Part shown: positions 24,943 through 36,382 of the stretch, one piece after another
How the letters are laid out: each line of letters starts with the position of its first letter
How positions within the stretch are numbered: position 1 is the first letter of the stretch
NCBI GenBank assembly: GCA_030704615.1
Contig: CM060734.1
Span: 1-64,000, forward strand
Direction of reading: 5' to 3'
Origin: Takakia lepidozioides
Lineage: Eukaryota; Streptophyta; Takakiopsida; Takakiales; Takakiaceae
Length of the DNA: 64,000 nucleotides
Program-made: the position numbers and the translations under genes
Notes under the pieces: generated by a model
What the model saw: the letters and a program-made list of their open reading frames with translations, nothing else
Databases searched by the model: none
What the model was told of the DNA's origin: nothing

Positions 24943-25220
24943 TTCATCCAGGGTGGATGAAAAATCATATTTTACCAAGAGAGGCACTTTGTCAATGGAT
25001 GACATCCCATAGAAATGTATCTTTAGGGTTATGGTATAGGCTTAGGTTTAATAACTGCCATCATGTATGATGGTAGTTTTATTATTCTCTTGGATTTTAT
25101 AATAGGTAACCATTATTTATGTAGATCATCCAGTTTAGATGAAAGAAATAGATGGTAAATCCAGCTTTCTGTACATTAAGTTTCATCACCCTATAATAAA
25201 ATCATCCAGATTTGGATGAA
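24943..25220. repeat. Dispersed TCATCC-N5-7-GGATGA hairpins, cluster A
   Basis: Three short inverted repeats share the same arms: TTCATCCAGGGTGGATGAA (24943-24961), TCATCCAGTTTAGATGAAA (25126-25144, one arm mismatch) and TCATCCAGATTTGGATGAA (25202-25220). Loops differ while arms are kept. The same signature returns at 37871-38125. Confidence 0.75.
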
Positions 25221-25288
25221 AAAAATTGGGATGAAAAACTAAATAACCTCAAAAGGCTAAGGCCAGATGAAATCCAAAGAGTTATAGA

Positions 25289-25368
25289 GGGAGAGGGAGA
25301 GAGGGAGAGAGAGAGAGAGGGGGGGGAAAGAAAGAAAAACAGAGTGGCCCCCCCCCCCCCCCCCCCCC
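25289..25368. repeat. GA microsatellite followed by a 21-base C run
   Basis: GAGAGGGAGAGA-type repeats at about 25289-25330 are followed by 21 consecutive C at 25348-25368. Length is probably unstable and may be miscalled. Confidence 0.9.
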
Positions 25369-25439
25369 ACCCTAGAGTCCCATCCCCATCCCCACCCCTC
25401 TCTTGCCCCTTAACTGAAAGAAAAAGGCAGCCCCTCTTA

Positions 25440-27060
25440 CGACCCCCATCCGTCGCAAGAAAAAAAACCCGTCGCAATATCCCACGTGCGACGCCCTGCC
25501 ATCGCAGCGGCCTTTTTGCCCTTCATGCCACTTTGCGACGGCTGGGCATCGCAACGAGGGGTTGTTCTGCTTGCGACGGCTTGGCGTCGCACGAAAGGGT
25601 TGCCTTATTGCCCTTCATGCCACCTTGCGACGTCCCGGCGTCGCAGGCTGGCCCCGGCGCTGGGGGGCGACGCTCCGGCGTCGCAAATAAGGGCTGCCTT
25701 TTGCCCTTCATGCAACCTTGTGATGTCTGGGCGTCGCCGCCTGTCCCCGGCATTGTGCTGCGACGCTCTGGCGTCTCAAGGTTCTGTTTGCGACGCTCCG
25801 GCGTCGCAAAAAAGCACCGCGGGGGCGTCGCAGGCTTAGGGCCGCACGGGGCATGGGGGCGCGGCTGGCGTCGCTAACTTCTGGCCCTCTCCTCTTCCCC
25901 CTCCCTTTCCCGTGCCCCCCTATTTCCCTCTTCCCTCTTCTTGTCTTCCTCCCTCTTCCTTTCCTCCTCCTTCCACCTCATTGTGGCCTCCTTTGAAGCT
26001 TCCCTCTTCTCCCAAGGTGAGGAAACCCCCCCTTATGAGCCCCCCCTTATAAGCCCTCTTTGGCTGCAAAACAAGGGGAAAAGGCATTGGTGGTGGGGGT
26101 AAGCTCAAGGTGCCCATACTTGGCGCCAGATCTGAGAATGCGCTTCCCCGCGTAAGTGTCAGGGCCCTCCATCAGCCCACGTGGGGTGGCGTTCCAGCCT
26201 GAACATTCACTACAGGAAACGGGGGGGAGAGGGGGGGGGGGGGGGGTTTACGATGCCACGGCAACACCTCTACGACGCCGTGACGTCGCTAAATCGCCAT
26301 TTTGGGGCAGGGTGAAATCCCCATGCGTCGCAGGGGCGTGGCAAGAATAGCGTCGCTATTATCCGACGGATAGGGGTCGCTAAGCATCGCCCCCCACCCC
26401 CCCCTCCCCCGCGACGCCCCGACGTCACTTTTAGGCGATCCACAGCGCTGGTAGGGCCTCCTGCTAGCGACGCCCGGCCGTCGCTGCCTTCCAGCCGATA
26501 GCATTGTGTGGGGCGACGGCGCGGCGTCGCTGATTGTTTTTTTTTGGAAGTGCCCGGAGGTGCCTCAAAAAATTGAGACACGTGGCACCATGGGGCGTTG
26601 CTAGCCGGCTGCGTGGGGCCCCATCTTGCAACGCCTGGGCGTGGCAACAGTCAGCCAGGCGTTCCAGAGGGGTTGGTTCTAGCGACCCCCATACGTCGCA
26701 AAAAAAAAAAAAAAAAAAAAACTCGTCACAGGCAGCCACGCCGCGTCGTCGGTTGCAGCGACCCCCTGCCAAAAACCCATCGCAGGGGGCCACGCCCCGC
26801 CGTCGGGAGCAGCAACCCCCGGCCAAAAAAAACCCGTCGCAGTGGGCCACGCCCCGCTGTCGGCTCTGGCGACCCCGCCGACACAAACCCCCAACAGGGG
26901 GCCACGCCATGCCGTCGGTGCTAGCAACCCCCCACAAAAAAAACCCGTCGCATGGGAATCAAGGATGGCGATGGCGGGGGTTGTTGCATGCAACGCCCAG
27001 GGGTGGCAACAGGCGACGCCCTGGGGTTGTTTCATGCGACCTCCAGGGGTGGCCTACTAT
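25440..27060. repeat. GC-rich array of GCGACG...CGTCGC palindromes
   Basis: More than a dozen imperfect inverted repeats of the type TTGCGACG-N5-8-CGTCGCAA occur, for example near 25530, 25580, 25628, 25668, 25790, 26275, 26410, 26465 and 26512. Arms vary only slightly while spacer bases change. Between them are A-runs (26700-26720) and G-runs (about 26221-26247). The stretch is much more GC-rich than its flanks. Long frames across it encode Arg/Ala/Pro-rich low complexity and are not called as genes. Confidence 0.8.
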
Positions 27061-27239
27061 TTTGCATTGAATTGGTGGATTTTTGTTTTTTTCCCTGGTT
27101 TTTTTTTTGGTTGTTGGGGGATCTCACCATAGGCTATTTCTCTTGCAGGTACACAAGTCTGGTTTAGTGCATGATCAGTATGAGCAAGCATGAATTGAGG
27201 GTGAGCTCGGTGCGGCACAAAATGAATACAAGGTGAAAG

Positions 27240-27425
27240 ATGGAAATATACAACGACGCAATGGCGTGAGCCTTGCGCGTGAGCGCGCGAGCGTACGCTC
27301 ACGCAGGAGTGACGTGGCGTGAGCGTGCACCCACGCTGACGTGGCATGAGCGTGATGTCAACAGGCTGATATGGCGACAAATGCTGACGTGGCACTGCGC
27401 GGTCATCTGCCACGTCAGCATGAAC
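27240..27425. repeat. CTGACGTGGCA / GTGAGCGTG short repeats
   Basis: Repeated GCTGACGTGGC and GCGTGAGCGTG phrases, including an inverted GCCACGTCAGC near 27408, occupy about 180 bp. Confidence 0.7.
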
Positions 27426-29100
27426 ATGCGCCGCCTATAACCGAGGATGGTCCTCTGACCGTGGGATTAATGCAGGGAATCCTTGGCTGAATACAATCAA
27501 CACTACCATGAGGCCTACAATTGTAGCATCCAACATTGTGCAATTACAAATGGGTCAAAGCATGCTACGGTCCACCCAAAATGGACGTCCCAAGCTCTCT
27601 ACGAATGCAATGCCACATAGAAGGACTGACATGGATGTGGGATATAAGTGCATTTTGAAAGTTAAGAAATGAATCATTGATCCTTATTCTGTGCTGAACA
27701 ACGGTGGTTTTTTTTTGGAATCCATGGAAATTTGAGCATTGAATGAAGTCCAAACGTAAAAGTATGTATGATGTCCAAAGTAAGGTTGTGGACTTTATGG
27801 AATCAAAGGGAGTGGTGGAAAACTTCAATTCACATAGGGATTTTATTGTCCAGTAGGAAGGTCACTGTTATACGTGGAAACCACAATGTAGCCCTAAAAA
27901 TTAGTTTATGAGATATGTGAGAAATTTTCAAAATCTATCATTTTATCTTGGAACATCCTAATTCATTATACCTTCTTCCACTCATTTTCTTGCTATGGTC
28001 CTTTCATAAGAAGTGTAGCTTTAAACACTCCCTAAGGCACTGCACAATGATATGGAGGTTTTTATGAAAGAATGAACTGCTTGATGATTTTTCATGAAGA
28101 GGGTTACATTGGTATATATTTTGGAAAAATCTAGAAAATAATGTAACGTTCACATAAGGGCAAAGGGGTTGCAGGAGACACTAAAGGTTGCTACGTATGC
28201 CATTTTGGTGAAAAAATCTAAGTCGTCGAACTGCCTACCGTGAGATATGGACTGCGCGGTTGCGTCCGCCATGGAAGCTGCATGAAAAGCTTCAAGACAA
28301 CAGTCTTGCACATGGAGTGTGCGAGATGGCAGGTCACCCGTCGCCGGGTGGTCTGTCAACGTAGATTTTCAAAATGTTTGCGCGTTTGCAAGTGTGGCCC
28401 ATACACCTTTGCCATAATGGCCTAACGTTCTATTCGTGCTATCGATCTTCTTTCTCATATTTTTGAGTGTGCAGAGATAGCCGTGCATGATATGCTTTCA
28501 GTTGCTATGTAATGCAGTAGAGCGCACATTTGCCCTGGAACACGTTGGATACGGGGTGCGACACGGGCGGTATCTGCGTGCAACCTCGCCATTTCCGTAT
28601 CTTCGTGCAACCTGGCCATTTCCTCCAACATTTGGGTGTTTGATTTTGCTCTTGTCGTACTCACTACGCACTTCTTTTGTCTATGTTGCTCACCTGAGTT
28701 CGAAGAAAGTGCCCTGTGTAGTATTTATGTGATACATGTGTGAGTTTTGGAGGTTGCAATCTTTGTATAGTGATAACTAGCTGTAAGTGGTATTGTGTTT
28801 GCGTTTGTGAGGGTCACAATCTGAACCATATCAGCCCCATCTACTAGCTCAAGTCTTGGGTACGCAAGCTGCTTGTAGGTTGCGTGCACTACAATTGCAG
28901 CTACTTACAGCCTGCCCGTTACCTCCATCTAGAATAATGTTAATCTTCCCTCAGGTTGAACATGAGTCAGAGGATGTACCATACCATGCATCGCCATTCC
29001 AAACAAAAATAGGAAGCACAACATTTTGAAACATTTCATTTAAAGCAAATTTTGTACAATACAAGTTTTTGCAATTGGATTCCTGAGCTAGCTAAGCCGG
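27426..29100. other. No recognisable gene
   Basis: AT-rich, short ORFs only. The right end should contain the 3' LTR of the adjacent minus-strand gypsy element, but I found no matching copy of sequence flanking its primer-binding site. Confidence 0.5.
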
Positions 29101-29146
29101 GCTAAGCATGCATTTCCTCCCCCACGCTCCAAGGTTGATGTCCCCA

Positions 29147-31339
29147 TCAACGTTTCTTCCGCTTTTGAGGTCGCCCTTCGAAAGCTGCAACCGCCTCGGA
29201 TGCGTTTCTCATTTCTGAGGCACGCACCCAAGATGCCTCCACATGATGATAGCCCTTCCATTTGACGAGATACTCCGTTTCTCGGTTCCTGAACCTCCTC
29301 GACTTAAGTATTGCCTCCACCTCGTACTCAGGTTCATTTTCATGATCCAACAACATAGGTGGTGGACGCAACACTTGATGCCGATTCGAACGCGCTTCAT
29401 CTTTGAAGTAAGGCTTCAAAAGGGATACATGGAATACTGGGTGCACCTTACTGTTTGCCGGCAGCTCCAATTCATACACATCCTCATTCATAACCTTCCG
29501 AATGCGAAAGGGTCCCGCATACGGAGGTACGAACTTCGGACTCACTTCCGGAGGTAGTCGGAAATTCTTGATGTTCAACCAGACCTCTGTGTCTGCCTCA
29601 AACTTCACTTCCTTTCGCTTCCGATTCGCCTGCCTTTCATACCGTTTCCTAGCTTTGGCAATATTGTACTTTGCGAGCTTCAACAAACGCTCGCGTTCTT
29701 TCAGTACCGCCGCTACTGCTGGTTCCTCAACGTCTTGGGCAGCCCAACTTGTCGGCACCAGAGGTGCTTTTCCATAGACCAATACGAAAGGGGAAACTCC
29801 CGTTGCGGAGTGTTCTGTGTTATCATAACAGAACTCTGCCGCGTCTAAGTGTTCCACCCAGTCTGTTTGGTCTGCCGACACATAATTCCGCAAGATCTGC
29901 TTCACTACGGAATTCACCCTTTCTGTTTGGCCGTCGGTCGTAGGTCGGAAGGCGGCGCTCATCTTCAGCCTCGTCCCCATCTTCTTCCAAAGTGCCCTCC
30001 AAAATTTACTCGTAAACTTTGGATCGCGGTCCGAGACAATATCCTTCGGGACTCCATGATGTTTTAAGACGTGGGCGAAGTAAAGTCGCCCTGTCTCCTG
30101 CGCCGTTGCCGTCTCCTTGGTGGGGATGAAATGGCCCATTTTACTGAACCTATCCACCACCACCATGATTGCATCGAATCCTTTTGACAGCGGCATAGCA
30201 ATCATGAAATCCATCGAGACGCTTTCCCAAGTCCCCTTTGGAATTGGCAAGGGTTGTAACAGCCCCGCTTGCTTTTTGTACTCGCTCCGGTTTTGTTGGC
30301 ATGTGGTGCATGTCTTGACATACTCCTCTGCCTCCTCCCTCAGTTTGGGCCAGAAATACTCTTTCTTCAAGAGTGACGCAGTGCGCTTGGCACCGTCGTG
30401 GCCCGCAAGCGGGCTATCATGGCATTCTCTCAAGAGGCTATCTCCGATCCCTCCCTTCGGCACGTAGAGACGTTTTTGCTTATACCGGAGCAGTCCATTT
30501 TGCAAGTGGAACTGCAATTTACCCCCCATCCTCAAGTCCTGCATCGCGGACTTTGCCAGCTCATCCTTCCGGCAAGCCTTCCGGATCTTCCTTTGGAGCG
30601 TCGTCTCGCCCTTGTACACCAACAAGAGCTGCTGCTTTCTACTTAAAGCATCAGCCACCACGTTGTCTCGTCCCGGTTTGTACTGGATATCCACGTCGAA
30701 CACCGCCAAAGTATCTTGCCACCTAAGTTGTTTTGGGGACAACTTGGGCTGCGTGGCAAAATACTTCACCGTGACATTGTCCGTGAACACCTTCACTGGG
30801 TTGGAACCAACATAGTGGCGCCAAAGCTCGAGGCAATGCACCACCGCCTTCATCTCTTTTTCGTGCGTCGGCCACCGTCGCTCCACTTCATTCAGTTTCT
30901 TACTTTCGTAAGCCACTGGTCGTCCATCTTGCATAAGTACACCCCCAATCGCGAAGTCCGACGCATCTGTATGAATCTCAAATGGACGATCGAACTCCGG
31001 GATTTTCAAGACTGGAGCTTCCGCCATCCGCTGCTTCAATTCAGCAAAAGCTTGGCCACAAAATGTATTCCATTCCCAGACTTTGGATTTACACAGAAGG
31101 TCCGACAACGGCCCCGCGATCTTGGCGAAATTTCTCACATACTTCCGGTAATAGGAGGCGAGTCCTAGGAAGGATCGCACTCCCGGGACCGAAGTCGGAG
31201 GCTCCCAGTCCAAGATCGCCCTCACCTTTCTGTCATCCATTTTGATCCCATCCTGTGTAATTACATGCCCCATGAACTCCACTTTTGTGACCCCGAATTC
31301 GCACTTTGAAGCTTTGGCATACAGCTTCCCTTCTCGCAT
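29147..31339 (-). pseudogene. Gypsy pol 3' part: RT end, RNase H, integrase, chromodomain
   Basis: The frame is open for about 730 codons. In order: RT thumb ([17 protein letters not shown]), RNase H (FEIHTDASDFAIGGVL), an HHCC-type zinc-binding region ending CTTCQQNR, the integrase core (MDFMIAMPLSKG, then VSDRDPKFTS and TDGQTERVNSVV for the acidic triad), a GPF-like segment (YAGPFRIRKV), and a chromodomain at the extreme C-terminus (EYLVKWKGYHHVEASW). Chromodomains of such elements read histone methylation and steer insertion into heterochromatin. This is the best preserved piece of the element. Confidence 0.9.
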
Positions 31340-32154
31340 TTTTGGAACATCCTTTTTAGGTGCTCCAGGTGTTCTTCCTTTGTTTTCGAGTACACCAAGA
31401 TGTCGTCGATGTACACGATCACAAAGTCATCCAACCACTCCTGGAAAAGGCTGTTCATCAGCGTGCTAAATGTCGCTGGTGCATTGGTGAGCCCAAAAGG
31501 CATCACCAAGAACTCATATGAACCATACCTTGTCCTGCACGCGGTCTTCTCCTCATCTCCTTCCGCCACCCGAATTTGATGATAGCCGGAGCGCAAGTCG
31601 ATCCGGCTGAAATACTTCGCTCCTGCCAACCGATCGAAGAGGTCGTCGATCTTTGGCAAAGGGTACCGGTTTTTGATAGTCACTTTATTCAGAGCCCTGT
31701 AATCGACACACATCCGTAGCGTCCCATCATTCTTGTCTGCAAATAGCATCGGGGCACCGTAAGGTGACTTACTTGGCCGGATATACCCCTTTGACATTAG
31801 ATCCTTGAGCTGAGTCTTCAGCTCGACCAACTCTCTGTGGCTCAACCGGTAGGGCGCCTTGGCAGGCGGTTCCGATCCCGGTATCACCTCAATCTTGTGG
31901 TCAACTCCTCTTCGCGGTGGCAAGCCGCTTGGTAAATCCTCCGGCATCACATCCTGGTATTTCTCCAAAATCCCCTTGATCCAATCTGGGCTCGGCTCCC
32001 CATCGCCTTCTCTTTTCACTTCTCTAATGTAAAGCAAAATTGGGGCTCGTGTGCCTCCTCCACGGCCCACTCCTTTGCTGATAGAAGGTTTATTCGCCAT
32101 CCCACGGATTTGGGCGTTTCCGACACTCGTAAAACCTCGCCACCATTCCCACAT
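31261..32154 (-). pseudogene. Gypsy pol: reverse transcriptase core
   Basis: Contains [65 protein letters not shown] and the catalytic [14 protein letters not shown] (YIDD box): RT motifs 1-5 of Ty3/gypsy in the right order. It overlaps the next frame by a frameshift near 31340. Upstream, the protease-to-RT linker is split over two more frames (32016-32207). Confidence 0.9.
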
Positions 32155-32203
32155 GGCAGCGTGACTACTCTCTTGCGGCCATCTATGACCGCTCCGGATT
32201 TGG

Positions 32204-33169
32204 TCAAAAGGTCATCCCCAAAATGAGATCCACTCCATCGATCTCGCAGATGGTGAAGTTCTCACGTCCCTCCCAACTCCCCAGTTGAAGAGGAACATCA
32301 AACGCCAACCTTGTCGCCAACTGTGGTTCTCCTTTGGCAGAACGTACCTCAATAGAGGCCCCCACGTCACTTGTCGGGAGTCCCAACTTTCGCGCCGCCG
32401 CCGGCGTCATGAAGGAGTGCGACGCTCCTGTGTCCACCAACAACGACACGTTAGTTCCGGATATTATCCCATCCACGAACAATAACTGACTCCCTTTACG
32501 CAGGGCGCCAGTTTCCTGATACAACTCACAAGAATAGTTGCCTACCTTGCAAGTCCTGGCGACCACCGCTTCCACCAAGCGACTGATGGTATCTTCCGAC
32601 AGCTCCGTGGTTGCCCGAGTCATGTTCAATTGTTGAGGTTTTGTGCACTTCTTGGCCATGTGCCCAGGCTCCCCGCAATTGAAACACACTCCATCAAAGG
32701 TCGCCTTCTGTCCGCCATAAGCCGCTCCACCCGTTTTTCCTTTCAAAGCACCGGGTGCCGCCTTGACGTGTGAAGGCCCTCCCTTCGATTTCCACGTGCC
32801 ATTGTCGCCGCGTGGCCTATCCCACTTCTTTTCCGGTCGGGAGGAGTCACCTTCCCGCCGGGTCTTCTTGTGGTTCAGCTCCGTACGGCCTTGTCTCTCA
32901 CCCCTAGGGACATCCGAGAAACATTCAGCCCTCTCAATTGCCTCGTTCAAAGTCTTGGGTGGCTTCTCCTCCAACTTCCGCCTGGCCCATGGGGCCAATC
33001 CCGCCACAAAGTTGAAGACCATTTCTGGTTCTGCCATGTCCGCGACTTCGAGCAACAGCACATTGAAAGCCTGGACATACCCCCAAATGTCATCTGTTTG
33101 CTTCAAATTCCTCATCTTGTCCCGGGCAAGCCAGGACGCGTTGAGGGGCACAAACTGTCTCTTCATCAA
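32204..33169 (-). pseudogene. Gypsy Gag C-terminus with CCHC knuckle, and protease
   Basis: Shows a Gag helix region (LNASWLARDKMRNLKQTD), the knuckle CFNCGEPGHMAKKC (C-x2-C-x4-H-x4-C) that binds RNA in the particle, and an aspartic protease with LLVDTGASHSF (DTGA catalytic triad) and VDLILGMTF near its end. The frame stops at the frameshift around 32205. Confidence 0.9.
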
Positions 33170-33759
33170 TTCCTTGAACCCACTCTAGTCCAAGGTTTCC
33201 GGGCTTGGACCTCGGTCGTGAAGGCGTTTCTGCCACCATTGTTGAGCATAGCCCTCAAATAGGTGGGAGCCACTTCCACCCTATCCTCGTCACTCAACTT
33301 GGCCGCCCGGAAGTACTGCTCTAGCTCCAGGAGCCAGGTGTTGAGTGCCTTCCGATTTTGGACGCCCTCGAAGGTGCCGGGTTCCTTAGGCTTCACCTTA
33401 AACTTTGCCTTAGTGGAAGTGGCATTAGCCGCCTTCAACACGTCTTTCAACGTCCCGCCAAACTGCGCCAACAACCCTTCCCAAAACGCTGCCGGCATGG
33501 GAGGCATCTGTTGGTCGGTCGGAGCTCTCACGGATTCCTCGGGCTCCAACTCCTCGGATTCCTCCCGCTCTTGAGCGGCCTCGCTTTCAGAAACTTGCGT
33601 CGCTTCCTCAAACGGCCGCTTCGGTGACACGTCGCCCCCATCGGGCTCACCAGGATTATCATCTTTTGGGCCGTTCCGCTTTCGCTTTGGCTTGCCCGAC
33701 CCCAGGATGAGGCCAATCCCAAGGACGATCGCGTACTGAACTCTAAGCTCTGATACCAA
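33166..33759 (-). pseudogene. Gypsy Gag N-terminal part
   Basis: A Lys/Arg-rich then acidic low-complexity N-terminus leads to a Gag matrix/capsid-like segment (LNTWLLELEQYFRAAKL, YLRAMLNNG). The frame is open right through the primer-binding site and has no ATG before MPPMPAAFW, so translation start is unclear; the start may have been lost with the LTR. A one-base overlap frame change joins it to the knuckle frame. Confidence 0.7.
33747..33758 (-). promoter_or_regulatory. Primer-binding site complementary to initiator tRNA-Met
   Basis: The minus strand reads TGGTATCAGAGC, the standard plant gypsy primer-binding site pairing with the 3' end of the initiator methionine tRNA. It marks the 5' end of the internal region. 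A 5' LTR should end just beyond 33760. Confidence 0.9.
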
Positions 33760-33765
33760 GTGTCG

Positions 33766-34410
33766 CGCACCTCACTTCGATAAGCTCCCCTTCAAGTCAT
33801 AGTTACTCGCTTTGATGCGCGCGCCTGACTCCCAACCTTTTAGTGATTGGCTGTGGCTTTTTCTTTTGTGATAAGGTATGCCACTTTTTTTGCATTACGA
33901 CTGATTTTGGATAGGGAGGCAAGCCATTGGGGAAGGGAGGGGGTGTCCGTGGGTGGAGATAGGAGCGGTTGGTACACTTCTAATGTATTTAAATAGGTTA
34001 TGCGGGGGTCAGTTCTCCAATTGTTACATGCCGGGGATAGGGAGTGGGGTATGACGGCAAGGGCCTGTCCAATGGTGTGGTAGATATTGAGGTGGGAGGA
34101 CCATGCCCATTTCTGGGTCCTAGTGAGATATCCTCCATTTTGCTTTGAGTGGGCGGTCTGGGGGGGTTGAACATGTGGCTAAGACACTTTTAGTCATGTC
34201 TAGCATCGTAGATGAGAGAGTAATCTCGGCCTCGGTCCATGCGGCCTCGGGAGATAAGAGTGTATTAGTGTCTGAGAGGGTAGAGGAGATCTTATGTATG
34301 AAGGTAGAGGAGGTGGTGTGGAAGTGTTCTTGGAAGGCCTTGAGATTGTTTTGTGGGATGGGTGATAGAATTCTGGGTTGAGGGGGTGGGGTGTGTACGT
34401 CCGGGAGGGG
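33766..34410. other. No gene; G-rich flank
   Basis: Should hold the 5' LTR of the chromovirus, but I found no second copy to define it. From about 33900 the plus strand becomes G-rich and pyrimidine-poor, the composition of the minus-strand LINE that follows. Confidence 0.4.
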
Positions 34411-35298
34411 TCAGAAGGGGATAAGAGATGGGGGAAAAGAGATAGAGATCAGGTAGTGATCGGAGTTGCATAGGCTATTGATATGGACATGGCTGTGAAG
34501 ATATGTGGGGATTTCATTACTAGATCTGAGGTAAAAGCCATCAAGCAAGCTTAGGGAGGAGTAGTGGAGACCCCTTTGTCGGGAGTAGTGGTAATCGGCA
34601 GGGATATATTTGAGCTTTAGAGTCTGAGTGAATTTGGCCCAGTCGTGATCCGGGGCCGAGGGTGGTTTGTGAATACCATTATATGAATGACCTAACAGTG
34701 CAATGTCCCTGTTAATAAACAATTTAAAGTTTGTAGTAAAAAATAAATGATCATCTTTAATAATAATAATAATAAATAAAATAAATGATTACTTGAAAAA
34801 TTTCCGAGTCAACAGTCACAATAGTCGCTGCTAGGATGACGTGATGGTGATGGTGGTTTGGGTGGGTGACTGTTTGGGAAATACTATGCAATATTCCAGT
34901 ATGAAGGGGAGGTCGTCTATATGCGAGGGCATATATAAATGTATAAGGGTAATGGGGCATAGTGATGGTGGGTGTAGTTGGATAATTTGTAGGTGTGAGC
35001 GGATGGGGACAGGGACAGTGATTTTAGTAGTGGTGCTGGGAGAATGGTGTGTGCGGAGGATGCCCAGTGCAACGCCACCCCTAGTGGGCTTATAGGGTGC
35101 GGAGCGGCGTAGGAGACATTGTTGAGCATTTAGAGGGTTACCATAAAATAGATGATAGTTGGGAAGTAGTTTGTTTATGTAAGAACTGCTAGTGTTATTG
35201 GTGTGTAGTTTGGTTTCCTGCAGGAGGAAGACATGTGGTTGTGCTGTGTTAGAGAAGAGGTGAAGCAGGCTTTGGATACTGGTGGCTAAGGCGCCCAC
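34411..35298 (-). pseudogene. LINE APE-type endonuclease domain
   Basis: Recognisable pieces: VGALATSIQSLL at the start, PHVFLLQETKL (the catalytic Glu of EEP nucleases), PTRGGVALGIL, LIHLYMPSH, and after a gap SLLDGFYLRS and NSDHYLISISF, the C-terminal SDH motif. An AT-rich insertion around 34740-34830 and frame changes remove the middle, including the GDFN-type motif. In intact elements this enzyme nicks the target DNA to start reverse transcription. Confidence 0.65.
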
Positions 35299-35350
35299 AT
35301 TCCATGATGTGATGGTGAAGGTACTGGGATCAAGTTCGGAAATGGGGGGG

Positions 35351-35361
35351 TCATGTCTGGG

Positions 35362-35410
<49 letters not shown>

Positions 35411-36382
35411 GGTTGGTGTGTGTGGGGGCTGTGGGACTATTTTGTGTGGTTGGAGGGTCGTAGCCAGGTATCGGGGTGGTGGCATTGAGTGTGGCGGTAA
35501 TAATGTCTGTAGAGAGGAATGGGATTTGTTAGTGATGTGGTTGTGCCCGTGGTACGATGTGGAGACCAATGCCAGTTGGTCCCCCAGGATATTATGAACA
35601 ACCCCAGTTTGGGAGTCAAGTAGTTTGAGGGAAGCATGGATCTCGGCTAAGTAGTGCGGGGGGGGCATGTATTTAGTAGAGAGTGGTGGCATCAAGCTTA
35701 GTTGGCGTAGGAGAGATCGGATTTTTGAGGTCAAGTGAGATTTAAAATATCCGTTACATGTTTTTGGTAAAGGGGAGATGGTTACGACAAGCGAAAAAAT
35801 GAGCTGTGGGGCGGAGAAAGTCTTGAGTTTAGATAGGGCTGTAGCAAGTGCTGGGCAACTGTTGGGGGGTAGCCTGAAGGTTGTAATATGGCGAGAAGGG
35901 GTGTTCTTTGTGTTTTGGCATTTTGGGAGGAAGGGACTGAAGTGGTCGAGAATATGGCGGTAGCTATGTATAAGAGAGATATAGTTACGCTTGCTTCGGC
36001 AACGCGTCCACCTTTTTTTAAGAGAGATAGTGTTTGGTTGAAAGTATAGGGTATATCTCTCTTGCTCGTCTTCAGATAGAGTCTTGATAATTTCGGTAAT
36101 GGTAGGCGGACCAGGGTTAGGGTGAATATCACCACACCTCAAGAGGATTAGGTCTTGGCACGAGTGCACATATACTTGGTGAGGGTTAGGGGGGTCATGG
36201 TAATAATGTTTAGATTTTGTGGGGAATTTGTAATGTCGGCCGTATGGGCCATGGATGAGGGGATTGATTCGTTGGTGCACATGGCGGGTTGTCAGGTTGT
36301 GGGAGGAGCTGATGAGTGGTAGGGAATTATGGTGGGTAGATTGAGAGATGGTGGAGCTAGTGGAGGAAACATTATCATCCAC
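35351..36382 (-). pseudogene. LINE ORF N-terminal region with 2A-like motif
   Basis: An ORF of about 340 codons, Ser/Pro/Thr/His-rich and basic. Near residue 85 it contains LILLRCGDIHPNPGPP. This matches the shape of the 2A-like ribosome-skipping motif (D-V/I-E-x-N-P-G-P) seen at the N-terminus of several LINE ORFs, except that His replaces the Glu. The C-terminus runs into a poly-Pro encoded by the G-run at 35363-35409. No other domain is recognised. Confidence 0.6.
35363..35409. repeat. 47-base G homopolymer
   Basis: 47 consecutive G on the plus strand. Such a tract can form G-quadruplexes and is hard to sequence, so its exact length should not be trusted. Confidence 0.9.

Larger units (their letters stand above)
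29101..33765 (-). mobile_element. Degenerate chromodomain Ty3/gypsy retrotransposon (chromovirus)
   Basis: Minus-strand order is primer-binding site, Gag with zinc knuckle, protease, RT, RNase H, integrase and chromodomain: the layout of Ty3/gypsy chromoviruses. Four frame changes (near 33170, 32205, 32090-32150 and 31340) break what would be one or two polyproteins. A purine-rich tract (GTGGGGGAGGAAATG) just after the pol stop fits a polypurine tract at about 29110-29125. No matching pair of LTRs was found in the flanks, so the ends look lost or truncated. Target-site duplications were not found. Confidence 0.9.

Noticed and set aside
25440-27060. CRISPR-like array
   Set aside because: The units are palindromes with variable spacing from 20 to over 100 bp, no constant-length spacers and no cas genes; the host is eukaryotic.
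25212-27070. Long Arg/Ala/Pro-rich frames over the GC-rich island
   Set aside because: They are produced by the palindromic repeats and homopolymers and appear in several frames at once.
29243-33770. Plus-strand ORFs across the chromovirus
   Set aside because: They are antisense shadows of the well-defined minus-strand gag-pol.
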